Assembly: GCA_015075305.1 (NCBI GenBank)
Contig: JABTUS010000001.1
Span: forward strand, 248,001-312,000
Length of the DNA stretch: 64,000 nucleotides
Direction of reading: 5' to 3'
From: Opitutaceae bacterium
GTDB lineage: Bacteria > Verrucomicrobiota > Verrucomicrobiia > Opitutales > Opitutaceae
Part shown: piece after piece, positions 16,236 to 24,748 of the stretch
Layout of the letters: each line of letters opens with the position of its first letter
Position numbering within the stretch: position 1 is the first letter of the stretch
The notes under the pieces: model-generated
What the model saw: only the letters and a program-made list of their open reading frames with translations
Databases searched by the model: none
What the model was told of the DNA's origin: nothing
Made by a program: the position numbers and the translations under genes

Positions 16236-16784
16236 TCAAAGATAGGACTCGATCAGCTTCTCAAATGCAGCCTCATCCGAGACCGCACCTATCTTTCGGT
16301 GCCGTATCCGCCCGTCGCGATCGATCACAAACGTGGTCGGCATGACCTCAACCTGGTAGGCGGAGGTAACCTCGTCATCACCCATCACGATCGGATAGTT
16401 GATGCCCATGGATGCGACAAACTTCCTGACAACACCGGGCCCCTGCGCGTCGAGGGAGATGCCGACAATCACAAGACCTCGTTCGGCCAGCTTCTTGTAC
16501 AGATCGACGTAGAATGGCATCTCGGCACGGCACGGCGGACACCAGGTCGCCCAGAAATCCACGATCACGACCTTGCCTTTGAATTGGGAGAGCTTCACCT
16601 CCGCTCCAGCGAGATCCTTCAGGCGCCATTCGGCGGCCGCTGGCAACCCGGCATCCTTCCGCGCGGCCTCGTGCGGCTCCTGTCGCTCCTTGCATCCCCC
16701 GAGGGACGTGAAGCCGGCAAGAGCGATGACCATGCAAACGAGCGGGCGAACAACCGGAAATTGATTCATCGAGGAATGAGTCAT
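16236..16784 (-). CDS. TlpA-like thioredoxin lipoprotein
   Basis: This is a protein of about 182 residues, from ATG 16784 (MTHSSMNQF; MNQF at 16769 is an alternative). It has a lipoprotein signal ending in LAGFTSLGGC, then a thioredoxin fold of the TlpA/ResA type with the active site FWATWCPPCRAEMP and the cis-Pro loop VMPTTFVIDRDGRI. It would be an envelope-anchored thiol reductase, for example for cytochrome c maturation or another periplasmic target. No such target gene lies nearby. No lesion is visible. Confidence 0.9.
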   Translation of the reverse strand: MTHSSMNQFPVVRPLVCMVIALAGFTSLGGCKERQEPHEAARKDAGLPAAAEWRLKDLAGAEVKLSQFKGKVVIVDFWATWCPPCRAEMPFYVDLYKKLAERGLVIVGISLDAQGPGVVRKFVASMGINYPIVMGDDEVTSAYQVEVMPTTFVIDRDGRIRHRKIGAVSDEAAFEKLIESYL

Positions 16785-16834
16785 TGTTGAAATCGCTGAA
16801 CCGTCAAACGTCCTGCGTCGAAAAGCCACCCGAC

Positions 16835-17737
16835 CTAGAGCTCCCTCGCCTCTGGCAGGTCCATGCCCAGTGTATCGACAAATTTCTTCATCGCCGGCGT
16901 CAGCACGCGCCCTTTGCGGTGGAGAATGGCGAGCGGCCGCGTGAACTCCCTCTCCTTGAATCTAAGAACAGCGAGCGTGCCCTGCCTGCTTTCCTGAATG
17001 ACAGTCGCATGGGGAACGATCGCGATGCCGTGATCTATCTCCACCGCTCGTTTGACCGTCTCGATATTGTCGAATTCCATCACCGGTTCAATCTCGAGCC
17101 GGTTGTCGCGGAAAATCTGGTCGACCGCCTTGCGGGTGGGAATGTCCGGGTCGAAGCCAATGAACTTCTGGGCGGCCAGATCACTCAACTGGATCTCCGC
17201 GGACTGTTTTGCCAGTGGGTGGCTGGGATGCGTGATCACCACCAGCCGGTCATTCCGGAAGGGTATCGCTTCAATCTGCCGCTGCTTGACGGGAAAGGCC
17301 ACAAGGCCGAAATCGACGGAATTGTGGAGAATGTCCTCATAGACCAGATTCGACCGCCGGTACTCCACGCGCACGTTGACGGACGGGAAATCATTCAGGA
17401 ATCGCTTGATGTAGGGAGGGAGCTCGTGCAGGCCGATCGAATAAATTGTGGAAATCCGAATCACACCGCTGATGACCTTCTTCATTTCCTGAAGCTCGGA
17501 ATTGAGCTTGTCATAGGTGTGCAGCAATTCCTTGGCGGACTCGTACACGCGCTGCCCCTCCCGGGTGAGTTGAAACTGCTTTTGGCTGCGGTCTATCAGC
17601 AAGGCCTTGAAATGGCGTTCCATCGCCCGGGCCTGCTGACTGACAGCGGACTGTGTGATACCGTTGATTTTGGCCGATTTCGAAAAACTCTTGGTTTCGA
17701 CCAGATCCGAGAAAATCTTGAAATTATCTATCTGCAT
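16835..17737 (-). CDS. LysR-family transcriptional regulator
   Basis: This 300-residue regulator starts at ATG 17737 (MQIDNFKIFSDLVETKSFSK). The winged HTH (SAKINGITQSAVSQQARAMERH) lies at residues 18-40. The inducer-binding domain follows and resembles CysB/CbbR-type receptors in length. It is divergent from yggS with about 70 bp between the starts, the usual place for LysR operators. That spacer holds no clear T-N11-A palindrome that I would defend. The target genes and ligand are unknown. Confidence 0.92.
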   Translation of the reverse strand: MQIDNFKIFSDLVETKSFSKSAKINGITQSAVSQQARAMERHFKALLIDRSQKQFQLTREGQRVYESAKELLHTYDKLNSELQEMKKVISGVIRISTIYSIGLHELPPYIKRFLNDFPSVNVRVEYRRSNLVYEDILHNSVDFGLVAFPVKQRQIEAIPFRNDRLVVITHPSHPLAKQSAEIQLSDLAAQKFIGFDPDIPTRKAVDQIFRDNRLEIEPVMEFDNIETVKRAVEIDHGIAIVPHATVIQESRQGTLAVLRFKEREFTRPLAILHRKGRVLTPAMKKFVDTLGMDLPEAREL

Positions 17738-17807
17738 GATGAGACCGGAATCTCCCGAGTTATAATCTGACCTTATCAAAGGGCAATCCATTAAAACTTC
17801 TTTATTG

Positions 17808-18509
17808 ATGCAAACATCGTATGAGGATTTTCACGCAGCCGCCTGTCGCGTCGTTGAAAAAATTTCCGAGGCCTGCGCTCGTTGCGGTCGCTCCGAGCGA
17901 GACGTGAGCCTCATGGCGGTGACAAAAACCCATCCGGTTGAAGCCGCCCACCACGCAGCCCGATTCGGACTCAAGAGCGTGGGGGAGAACCGGGTTCAGG
18001 AGGCTTGCGAAAAAATTCCTCTGGGGCCGCCCGGCCTCCGCTGGGAATTGATCGGACACCTGCAATCAAACAAGGCGCGGCTCGCGGTCAGATGGTTTGA
18101 CCGGATTCAGAGCGTCGACAGTGAGAAACTCGTCCGGGCCCTGCAGCGGGAGGCGGCAGCGATCGGGAAGATTCTTCCCATTCTGCTGCAGGTAAACTCC
18201 GGCAATGATCCCGCCAAGTTCGGCATCGATCCCGAAGATGCACCAGGACTGATCGAAGGCGCGCTCCAGCAGCCGAACCTCCGGGTGGAAGGCCTCATGA
18301 CAATTGCTCCGCTCAGCGAGGATTCCGAGGTCGCAAGGCGCACATTTTCAAGATTGCGGGAAATCCGGGATGAACTCTGCGCGCGCTTTTCTGTCGCCCT
18401 TCCGGAGCTGTCGATGGGAATGAGTTCGGATATGGAAATTGCAATTGCCGAAGGAAGCACGCAGGTGCGCGTAGGCTCCGCCCTGTTCGGTGCGCGGCCT
18501 CCCATTTAG
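17808..18509 (+). CDS. yggS: YggS-type pyridoxal phosphate homeostasis protein
   Basis: This 233-residue single-domain protein has the alanine-racemase-like TIM barrel. The PLP lysine is in SLMAVTKTHPVE, followed by GENRVQEACEKI, ELIGHLQSNKA, VNSGNDPAKFG and the closing SMGMSSDMEIAIAEGSTQVRVG with phosphate-binding loop. YggS/PLPHP keeps the free PLP pool in balance and has no known catalytic turnover. The ATG at 17808 is preferred over a TTG one codon upstream. It is divergent from the LysR gene and followed by the SirB1-like gene. Confidence 0.95.
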   Translation: MQTSYEDFHAAACRVVEKISEACARCGRSERDVSLMAVTKTHPVEAAHHAARFGLKSVGENRVQEACEKIPLGPPGLRWELIGHLQSNKARLAVRWFDRIQSVDSEKLVRALQREAAAIGKILPILLQVNSGNDPAKFGIDPEDAPGLIEGALQQPNLRVEGLMTIAPLSEDSEVARRTFSRLREIRDELCARFSVALPELSMGMSSDMEIAIAEGSTQVRVGSALFGARPPI

Positions 18510-18579
18510 AATCAATGGCTTCAGTCCGGAAACTCCCTTTGCTGTTGGCATCAGGAATGAAAGAACCTTTCCTTCAAAC

Positions 18580-19446
18580 GTGCCCGCGCCCTCCTTCGAT
18601 TCCAGGCAGAAAGCCGCGCTTCTGACGCTGCTCGACGATCAGTCAGCAGCAACGCGCAAGGCGCTGCTTGCCCACTTCACTGCGCAATCGATTGCGGCGG
18701 CACAACTGCTCAAGGAGATCGCCATCGGTTCAAACCGGATCCTGGCTTCGCATGCGCGCTGGTACCTGAACGAGCTCAAGATTCGCGATCCCATCGAGGA
18801 GTTTCGCGCCTTCGTGAGGTCGCTGAGCTACGAACTGGAGACCGGGGCATTGTTGATGGGGCGCACCATCTACCCCGACATCGAAGTCGCCGACGTCTGC
18901 CGGCAGCTCGATGAAATCGCCTCGCGCTGCCGCGAGCTCACAGCCGAACCGTCCAGTGCGAGGGAGAAGTGCCGGGTGATGAACCGCGTGCTCTTTCACG
19001 AGTTCGGATTCCACGCCAACCTTGAGCACTACTCGGATCCCGAAAACAGCTTCCTTCACAAGGTGCTGCTTCGCCGCAAGGGCATTCCCATTTCACTTTG
19101 CACGGTGTACCTCCTGGTGGCCCAGAGGCTCGGATTTTCCCTGGAGCCGGTCGGTCTGCCGAGCCATTTCGTGATCGGCTGTTTTCTCGATGAAAAGCCC
19201 TTCTTTGTCGACGCCTTCGACGGCGGCACCTTTCGCAATGCCGGCGAAATGGCGCTTCGATTCAAGCTCTACGGGCACCCTGCGAATCCCGGCCAGCTTG
19301 CACCCACGCCCGTTCGTGAGGTGCTCTGCCGGACCTGCCGCAACCTGATCAATCATTTCACCGCCGCGGGACTCCTCGAACAGGCGAAGCTCTTCGCCTC
19401 CTTTGTTGAGGAATTTGAGAATACGCACGCCCGTCATTCGGCTTGA
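18580..19446 (+). CDS. SirB1-family transglutaminase-like protein
   Basis: This is a protein of about 288 residues. The core matches the SirB1/Transglut_core2 family: LHKVLLRRKGIPISLCTVYLLVAQRLG followed by the conserved GLPSHFVIGC and FFVDAFDGG, giving Cys, His and Asp positions as in a transglutaminase-like fold. The start is uncertain. The open frame reaches back to 18490 inside yggS, and I use the GTG at 18580 (VPAPSFDSRQ). Function in the cell is not established for the family. The gene follows yggS on the same strand. Confidence 0.85.
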   Translation: MPAPSFDSRQKAALLTLLDDQSAATRKALLAHFTAQSIAAAQLLKEIAIGSNRILASHARWYLNELKIRDPIEEFRAFVRSLSYELETGALLMGRTIYPDIEVADVCRQLDEIASRCRELTAEPSSAREKCRVMNRVLFHEFGFHANLEHYSDPENSFLHKVLLRRKGIPISLCTVYLLVAQRLGFSLEPVGLPSHFVIGCFLDEKPFFVDAFDGGTFRNAGEMALRFKLYGHPANPGQLAPTPVREVLCRTCRNLINHFTAAGLLEQAKLFASFVEEFENTHARHSA

Positions 19447-19545
19447 GCAGCTGTCCCGGTCGCCGCGCTGACAGACACCGCCTCGCGGAGCCTCTGCGGA
19501 ATTGAATTGCAGCGCATTCCCTGCAACACCTGCCTGCAACCGTTC

Positions 19546-20454
19546 ATGGCTACAAGCGCGGTCCTCACCCTCAATGACCTGGATGCATGGCGTCCGGATG
19601 GCGTCCATCTGGCGGTGCTGGGTCATCCGATCAGGCACTCAATCAGTCCGGCGATGCACAACGCCGCGCTGGCCGAAATGGCCCTTCGGAATCCCGGATT
19701 CTCCAACTGGAGTTATGTTCGATTCGATGTCCCTCCCCAGGATTTGCCCACGGCTTTGCACCGCCTGCATGCCCGTGGTTTTCTCGGATTGAATCTGACG
19801 GTTCCACACAAGGTCCTGGCCTTCGCACAGGTGGCGTCCATCGACCCCGCCGCAGTGCCCATCGGAGCTGTCAATACCCTGAAGCGCGAATCCGGAGGTT
19901 GGAAGGGTTTCAACACGGACGGCTACGGCCTTACCATGGCGGTCAAGGAAACGCTTGGCATTCACCTGAGGGACAAGGAAATCATCCTCCTTGGCGCCGG
20001 AGGTGCCGCGCGCGGCGCAGCGGTGGAATGCCTGCGCCAGGAATGCCGGGCCCTGTGGATCGGCAACCGTACCCAGGAAAACCTTGTTCGCCTGCTCAGC
20101 GAGCTCCATGGGACCGCCGGCCGGATTCCCTTGCACGGCTTCAATCCATCGTCCCCTCCGGCAGACCTGCCGTTGCACGCGCTGGTCATCAACGCCACGA
20201 GTGCCGGCCTTCGTCCCGATGACGCGCCTCCCATCATTCTCGAATCAATCCCCCCGCCTTCCGGTGTCTATGACATGATCTACAATCCTGCGGAGACTCC
20301 TTTGCTGGCCAGTGCGAGTCGAATGGGAATTCCCACCGCCAACGGGCTGTCAATGCTTGTCCACCAGGGAGTGCGTGCGCTCGAAATCTGGTCGGAATCC
20401 GACGTGCCCGTCAGAGCCATGCGCACGGCGGCCGTGCAGGCGATGGGACGGTGA
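19546..20454 (+). CDS. aroE: shikimate dehydrogenase
   Basis: This 302-residue enzyme reduces 3-dehydroshikimate to shikimate with NADPH in the aromatic amino acid pathway. Visible motifs are LGHPIRHSISPAMHNAAL (shikimate binding), NLTVPHK with the catalytic Lys, NTDGYG with the partner Asp, the dinucleotide loop LLGAGGAARGA, the adenine-phosphate site GNRTQEN, and NGLSMLVHQG near the C-terminus. The ATG at 19546 is preferred over a TTG/ATG-like start at 19507 because homology begins just after it. It is followed by the prepilin peptidase gene 33 bp later. Confidence 0.95.
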   Translation: MATSAVLTLNDLDAWRPDGVHLAVLGHPIRHSISPAMHNAALAEMALRNPGFSNWSYVRFDVPPQDLPTALHRLHARGFLGLNLTVPHKVLAFAQVASIDPAAVPIGAVNTLKRESGGWKGFNTDGYGLTMAVKETLGIHLRDKEIILLGAGGAARGAAVECLRQECRALWIGNRTQENLVRLLSELHGTAGRIPLHGFNPSSPPADLPLHALVINATSAGLRPDDAPPIILESIPPPSGVYDMIYNPAETPLLASASRMGIPTANGLSMLVHQGVRALEIWSESDVPVRAMRTAAVQAMGR

Positions 20455-20487
20455 CAGCTATTTGACATCGGTTCTCCGATCGTCGAA

Positions 20488-21429
20488 ATGCACCCATCCA
20501 TGTTTTCCGAGTACGCCGGCCTGGTTGAGGCATTTCCCGTGTTCTTTGCAGTTCTGTCCGGGATTCTGGGCGCTGTGGTCGGAAGTTTCCTAAACGTCGT
20601 CATTCACCGCGTACCCATGGGCAGATCGATTGTCCGCCCTCGCTCGCAATGCGCCTGCGGCACTCCCATCGCATTCCACGACAACATCCCCGTCCTGAGC
20701 TGGTTCATCCTCAGGGGCAGGGCGCGCTGCTGCGGCCGCCCCTATTCGTTTCGCTACCCGTTCGTAGAAATGCTCGTCGCCGGGCTGTTTCTGTGGAGCT
20801 GGCTCGTCTTTCCGCCAGCCAAGGCGATTGCGGGCTGGGTGTTTCTGAGCGGTTTGGTTTGCGCGACGTTCATAGATCTGGATCACCTGATCATTCCCGA
20901 CGCTTTCACCGTCGGCGGCGCGGTGGCCGGCATGCTGATGTCGCTGGCCGTGCCAGCGCTGCACGGCCACCAGGGTGGCGATCACCTCGCCAATGTCATC
21001 CAGGCCGGAACAGATTCCATGCTGGGTATTCTGATCGGTTCCGGAATGGTCCTATGGATAGCCCTGCTCGCTGAAGCAGTCCTGAAAAAGGAGGCCATGG
21101 GCTTCGGCGACGTCAAATTCATGGGTGCGATTGGAGCGTTCTGCGGCTGGCAGGGCACGCTTTTCAGCCTATTTGGAGGAGCCATGGTCGGGACGGTCTG
21201 GTTCGTGCTCGCCCTCCTCTGGAAACAGATTGCCGGTCCGCGCGCCAACATCGCTCCTCCTGCCGAAACTCCCGACGGCAAACCGGCCGAACTGGCTCTG
21301 GGCATGCATGTCCCCTTTGGACCGATGCTCGCGATTGCGGCAGGCATCTACTTCCTGATCGCACATGGCCGGTTTGATCGCTACCTCTCGGATCTCGCGC
21401 TGATCCTGCACGCGATCACGTCGCGGTGA
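20488..21429 (+). CDS. pilD: prepilin peptidase (PilD/GspO)
   Basis: This 313-residue membrane peptidase of the A24 family processes type IV prepilins or type II pseudopilins and can N-methylate them. The N-terminal cytoplasmic loop carries the Cys residues CACGTPI and CCGRPY after the conserved VGSFLNVVIHRVP. Both catalytic Asp sites are present: TFIDLDHLIIPD and MGFGDVKFMGAIG. About eight membrane helices are visible. It contains a longer insert between the last helices (PRANIAPPAETPDGKP). No pilin gene is near, so the substrates lie elsewhere. Confidence 0.95.
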   Translation: MHPSMFSEYAGLVEAFPVFFAVLSGILGAVVGSFLNVVIHRVPMGRSIVRPRSQCACGTPIAFHDNIPVLSWFILRGRARCCGRPYSFRYPFVEMLVAGLFLWSWLVFPPAKAIAGWVFLSGLVCATFIDLDHLIIPDAFTVGGAVAGMLMSLAVPALHGHQGGDHLANVIQAGTDSMLGILIGSGMVLWIALLAEAVLKKEAMGFGDVKFMGAIGAFCGWQGTLFSLFGGAMVGTVWFVLALLWKQIAGPRANIAPPAETPDGKPAELALGMHVPFGPMLAIAAGIYFLIAHGRFDRYLSDLALILHAITSR

Positions 21430-21456
21430 GCAAATTGCTTTGCGACGGCTGAAGCC

Positions 21457-22404
21457 TCAAAGACTCCCGCCCGAACTGGACGCGACAATCGAACGCGTCG
21501 CTTCGATCTCTGTCGCAGAAGCGCGTGTCGAGCGTGTTGTGCTGCCCCGCCGCGACGATGCGCAACGCGCACGAAGCAGATCCAAACCCGGCCGATCGAC
21601 GCCCTCGGGCGTCGCCCGCACCAAGCCATACTGGAATGCGCGTGAAATCAACGCCCCCCTGTGCTGGATCCCAAGCTTGGTGTGGAGCCGCTTGCGGTAG
21701 GAGTGAACCGACTGCTCCGACAGGTTTACCATCGCGCCCGCCACATCGTCGCTGCATCCATCGCCAAGAATCGCGAACAGGTACAACTCCCGGGGTGTCA
21801 GGCGGCGAAGCGCCGCCGCCGCGGGTGCCGAGCCTTCGAGCATCGGCCGAAGGCTCCCGCTCCAATAGTTCTGCCCACTGTCGATTCGCCGAAGCGCATT
21901 TCGGAAACCACCGATGTCATCCGACGTCGTATCAACGGCCCCGCATGCGCGGAGCAGGCGCATCGACTGTACAATCTGATAGTTGCAGCGCGGAGTGAGG
22001 AATAAGAAACGATTGCAGGCGGACTCGGATCGCAGCGTGCTCAACACGGAGAAGAGGTCCCCACCCGGCAGGTCAACAGATGCGATCACCAGGTCAGGAG
22101 ACGCGGCAAGCACGCTGTTCCGCAGTGAAGTGACCGACGACGATTCCCCTGTGCTCGCCCAGGGAAACTCCAGCGACAGGGACCGCCGCAGGATGCCGAT
22201 GACCATGCGGTCGTCATGCGCGACCAACACGGATCTGACTCTGTGCCGACTCGGACTATTCGCGGATGCTTCATCCAACGAATCCCATTGAGTTGGGTGT
22301 GACGCACAGGAGTCGACCGTACTTTCGGGTTTGCAATCCGGACAGGAAGGAGTCGGGACGCATTGATGTAAGGATTCCTTGATCATGATGCAGGCAAACA
22401 TCAC
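21457..22404 (-). CDS. LuxR-type regulator with degenerate receiver domain
   Basis: This protein has up to 315 residues (ATG 22404 or 22386). A receiver-like domain spans about residues 56-170 and a LuxR/GerE HTH about 196-260 (LTPRELYLFAILGDG, NLSEQSVHSYRKRLHTKLG). In the receiver the acidic pair is kept (VAHDDRMV), but the phosphoacceptor position in DLVIASVDLPGG is Ser instead of Asp, and the usual late GAxGYLxK Lys is missing (CGAVDTTSDD). An Arg/Ser-rich tail of about 50 residues follows the HTH. It is the last gene of a small operon with two double-glycine-leader peptides and a membrane peptide, so it may control them by a signal other than phosphorylation. Confidence 0.8.
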   Translation of the reverse strand: MMFACIMIKESLHQCVPTPSCPDCKPESTVDSCASHPTQWDSLDEASANSPSRHRVRSVLVAHDDRMVIGILRRSLSLEFPWASTGESSSVTSLRNSVLAASPDLVIASVDLPGGDLFSVLSTLRSESACNRFLFLTPRCNYQIVQSMRLLRACGAVDTTSDDIGGFRNALRRIDSGQNYWSGSLRPMLEGSAPAAAALRRLTPRELYLFAILGDGCSDDVAGAMVNLSEQSVHSYRKRLHTKLGIQHRGALISRAFQYGLVRATPEGVDRPGLDLLRARCASSRRGSTTRSTRASATEIEATRSIVASSSGGSL

Positions 22405-22458
22405 GATGCAACTTCAGTGCATTAAAAGCTTATTCCACTCAATTTTCCGATTTGCCCA

Positions 22459-22572
22459 TCAGAACAGGGAATGGAGGAAATCCTTAATCTGAATCCAGTA
22501 TTTCGTCAGGATCATGGCTCCAATCCAGCCGATCACGACGCCAATGATGATTTCTTTGTATCTAAGTTTCAT
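22459..22572 (-). CDS. 37-residue membrane peptide
   Basis: The start ATG is at 22572 and the stop TGA at 22459-22461, giving a peptide of 37 residues (MKLRYKEIIIGVVIGWIGA, then MILTKYWIQIKDFLHSLF). It has a basic N-terminus, one membrane helix and an amphipathic C-terminal part. It has no double-glycine leader. It sits 66 bp after the second leader peptide and 54 bp before the regulator, all reading leftward. There is no good Shine-Dalgarno. In two-peptide bacteriocin operons a small membrane protein at this position can be the immunity protein; that role is inference only. The codon reading is clean, but a chance ORF cannot be excluded. Confidence 0.5.
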   Translation of the reverse strand: MKLRYKEIIIGVVIGWIGAMILTKYWIQIKDFLHSLF

Positions 22573-22638
22573 GGGGTGTGAGGAGGCGAACAAGCCGCAG
22601 ACTCCCGCAATTCCTGTTCGCCCCTTGCTGATTAATTT

Positions 22639-22821
22639 CTAGTCTTCAAAGGCATACGCAAGCGAATCAAAGAAGGCATAGGTCCCGGCCAATGGTCCAA
22701 GGTACCAGTGCTGAACGATGGATTTCGCGTAGCCTCCCACAAACTGGCCTATGTCGACATAGACCGGCTCTCCTCCACCACCCGAGACCAAGGTAAGTTC
22801 ATTTTGAGGAAGTGTTTTCAT
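22639..22821 (-). CDS. double-glycine-leader peptide B
   Basis: This 60-residue peptide starts at ATG 22821 and is preceded by a strong Shine-Dalgarno (GAGGAGG, about 9 bp upstream). The first 15 residues, MKTLPQNELTLVSGG, form a typical double-glycine leader (Leu4, Glu8, Val12, Gly14-Gly15). The remaining 45 residues are Gly- and aromatic-rich (GQFVGGYAKSIVQHWYLG), lack Cys and contain a GxxxG-type motif (GQFVG). Leaders of this kind are cut by C39-peptidase ABC exporters during secretion of class II bacteriocins, microcins or signal peptides. It starts 13 bp after peptide A ends, so they are co-transcribed. Confidence 0.75.
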   Translation of the reverse strand: MKTLPQNELTLVSGGGGEPVYVDIGQFVGGYAKSIVQHWYLGPLAGTYAFFDSLAYAFED

Positions 22822-22834
22822 TTCAAGATCCTCC

Positions 22835-23008
22835 TCAAACGTTGTTCCAGCCGTCAGCGACGGCATCTTTGAACTCGCCCCAATGCTGGTAGATGTCTTT
22901 TCCAACATATGCCGCAGCACCAAATATCGCAATCGCGATCGCCGTACTCAACGAGAACGGCTCCCCTCCGGTTACGCGCGATGCTTCCTCCTGAGTCAGT
23001 GTTTTCAT
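22835..23008 (-). CDS. double-glycine-leader peptide A
   Basis: This 57-residue peptide starts at ATG 23008 (a TTG four codons upstream is possible). Its leader MKTLTQEEASRVTGG has the same length and pattern as peptide B (MKTLxQxE...VxGG). The 42-residue remainder starts with a hydrophobic helix (LSTAIAIAIFGAAAYVG) and ends in an amphipathic part (YQHWGEFKDAVADGW). There is no Cys. No clear Shine-Dalgarno is seen. The two peptides, different in body but alike in leader, look like the pair of a two-peptide bacteriocin or two related secreted signals. No C39 exporter gene is in the window. Confidence 0.75.
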   Translation of the reverse strand: MKTLTQEEASRVTGGEPFSLSTAIAIAIFGAAAYVGKDIYQHWGEFKDAVADGWNNV

Positions 23009-23238
23009 TGTATTGATCAACTGGTCACGCAGGGCTCGAGGCTTTTGATTTCAACGCGAAACCCTAAGCTTCCCCCCGCGCGCCGACCAACTTAATGAAA
23101 CCCCATCCCGCCAAACGGAAGGCTGCAAATGACCCGGTTTAGGGCGCTCCGGACATGTCTCCGGAAAGCAAGCGACTCCTTCGCCGGAAGTTTCGGCTTT
23201 GCCCTCTGCGGAAGCCCGTCCAAACCTCGCACACGCCT

Positions 23239-24747
23239 ATGAGTTCCTCGTTGGGGTCCCCCCTTCCCACGCATCCATCAAACGCACGCACTGAGATCTT
23301 GGGTCACCCTCGCGGCCTCGCTCCACTGTTTCTGACGGAAATGTGGGAGCGTTTCAGCTACTACGGCATGCGGGCCCTGCTCGTGCTTTACATGGTGGAA
23401 TCCGTTTCCCGCGGTGGAATGGGGTACCAGACCCGCCAGGCCACATCGATCTATGGCACCTACACGATGAGCGTGTATCTGCTCTGCATTCTCGGCGGAT
23501 TCATCGCCGACAATTTCATCGGTGCAAGGCGGGCGGTCCTTTGGGGAGGGGTGATCATAGCCTGCGGTCACTTCTCCATGGCGGTACCGTCGACACCCAC
23601 GTTCTTCGCCGGACTCACCTTGATCGCCATCGGGACCGGCCTGCTGAAGCCCAACATATCCACCATGGTCGGCAGTCTCTACTCGGACGCCGATGAACGC
23701 CGCGATGCGGGCTTTTCGATCTTCTATATGGGGATCAATATCGGCGCCTTTGCCGCACCGCTCGTCACCGGCTACCTGGCGCAGAGCGCTGGATGGAAAA
23801 GCATCCTTGAGTCCTGGGGAATCACACCGCACTCATCCTGGCACTGGGGCTTTGCAGCCGCTGGAATCGGCATGACCCTTGGACTGTTCATCTATCTGAA
23901 AAGGCTGCACTGGCTGTCCCATGTCGGAAACGCCCCGGCGCACGCGGACGGACGGCGACGGCCCTGGGGAAAACTCGCCCTCGTCGCCCTGGGTTCGCTC
24001 GCCCTCATCATTGTCATGCGGCTGAGTGACGACCATGCCAGCCTGGTCTGGTTCATCTTTGCCGTGCAGGTGGGAGCCGTCATCTTCTTCGCCTTTCGCC
24101 CCAGCCCCGATAGCAAGCGCATCGCCGCAATACTGATCTTCTTCATCGCGGCTGAAATCTTCTGGGCGCTGTTTGAACAGACCGGCTCGTCGATCAGTCT
24201 TTTTGCGGATCGCCTCACGCAAAATGACCTGGGCGGCCATGCCTTCCCCTCGTCCTGGTGGCAGTCCGTGAATTCGATCTGGGTCATCATCCTCGCACCG
24301 ATCTTCGCCTGGCTCTGGCTTCGGCTCGGTCCCCGGCAACCATCCAGCCCGCTGAAATTCACCCTCGGAATTTTCTTCGTCGGCCTGTCGTTCCTCTGGA
24401 TGGTGCCCGCCGCCAGATTGACGGTCGAGGGCAAGGTCGCACCGTACTGGCTGCTCGTTCTTTTCTTTCTCCAGACCGTGGGGGAGATGCTGCTGAGCCC
24501 TGTCGGCCTGAGCACGATGACAAAGCTGGCGCCGCCAAGACTGATGGGGCTCGTGATGGGAATCTGGTTCCTTGCCGCAGCGCTGGGAAACAAGCTCGCG
24601 GGTGTTCTCGCCGGCAACTTCACATCCACAAACCCGGACCGCCTCGCCCAATTCTTCCTCAATCAGGCGCTCTTTGTCGGAGCGGCAACCCTGGCCATGC
24701 TGGTCCTCGTTCCCTGGACCCGGAGACTGATGGGTGGAGTCCGATGA
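23239..24747 (+). CDS. POT-family proton-dependent oligopeptide transporter
   Basis: This 502-residue polytopic protein of the POT/PTR2 family imports di- and tripeptides with protons. The family signature ETCERFSYYG appears here as TEMWERFSYYGMRALLVLYM. It is followed by GGFIADNFIGARRAV and the second signature region FSIFYMGINIGAFAAPLVTGYLA. Twelve to fourteen helices are visible. The ATG at 23239 is chosen over the reading from 23155, whose first 28 residues look non-coding. The gene is divergent from the double-glycine peptide operon, but a link to it is not supported. Confidence 0.93.
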   Translation: MSSSLGSPLPTHPSNARTEILGHPRGLAPLFLTEMWERFSYYGMRALLVLYMVESVSRGGMGYQTRQATSIYGTYTMSVYLLCILGGFIADNFIGARRAVLWGGVIIACGHFSMAVPSTPTFFAGLTLIAIGTGLLKPNISTMVGSLYSDADERRDAGFSIFYMGINIGAFAAPLVTGYLAQSAGWKSILESWGITPHSSWHWGFAAAGIGMTLGLFIYLKRLHWLSHVGNAPAHADGRRRPWGKLALVALGSLALIIVMRLSDDHASLVWFIFAVQVGAVIFFAFRPSPDSKRIAAILIFFIAAEIFWALFEQTGSSISLFADRLTQNDLGGHAFPSSWWQSVNSIWVIILAPIFAWLWLRLGPRQPSSPLKFTLGIFFVGLSFLWMVPAARLTVEGKVAPYWLLVLFFLQTVGEMLLSPVGLSTMTKLAPPRLMGLVMGIWFLAAALGNKLAGVLAGNFTSTNPDRLAQFFLNQALFVGAATLAMLVLVPWTRRLMGGVR

Positions 24748-24748
24748 C

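Noticed and set aside
23239-24747. POT transporter as exporter of the double-glycine peptides
   Set aside because: POT proteins import di- and tripeptides and have no C39 peptidase; divergent position alone is not evidence.
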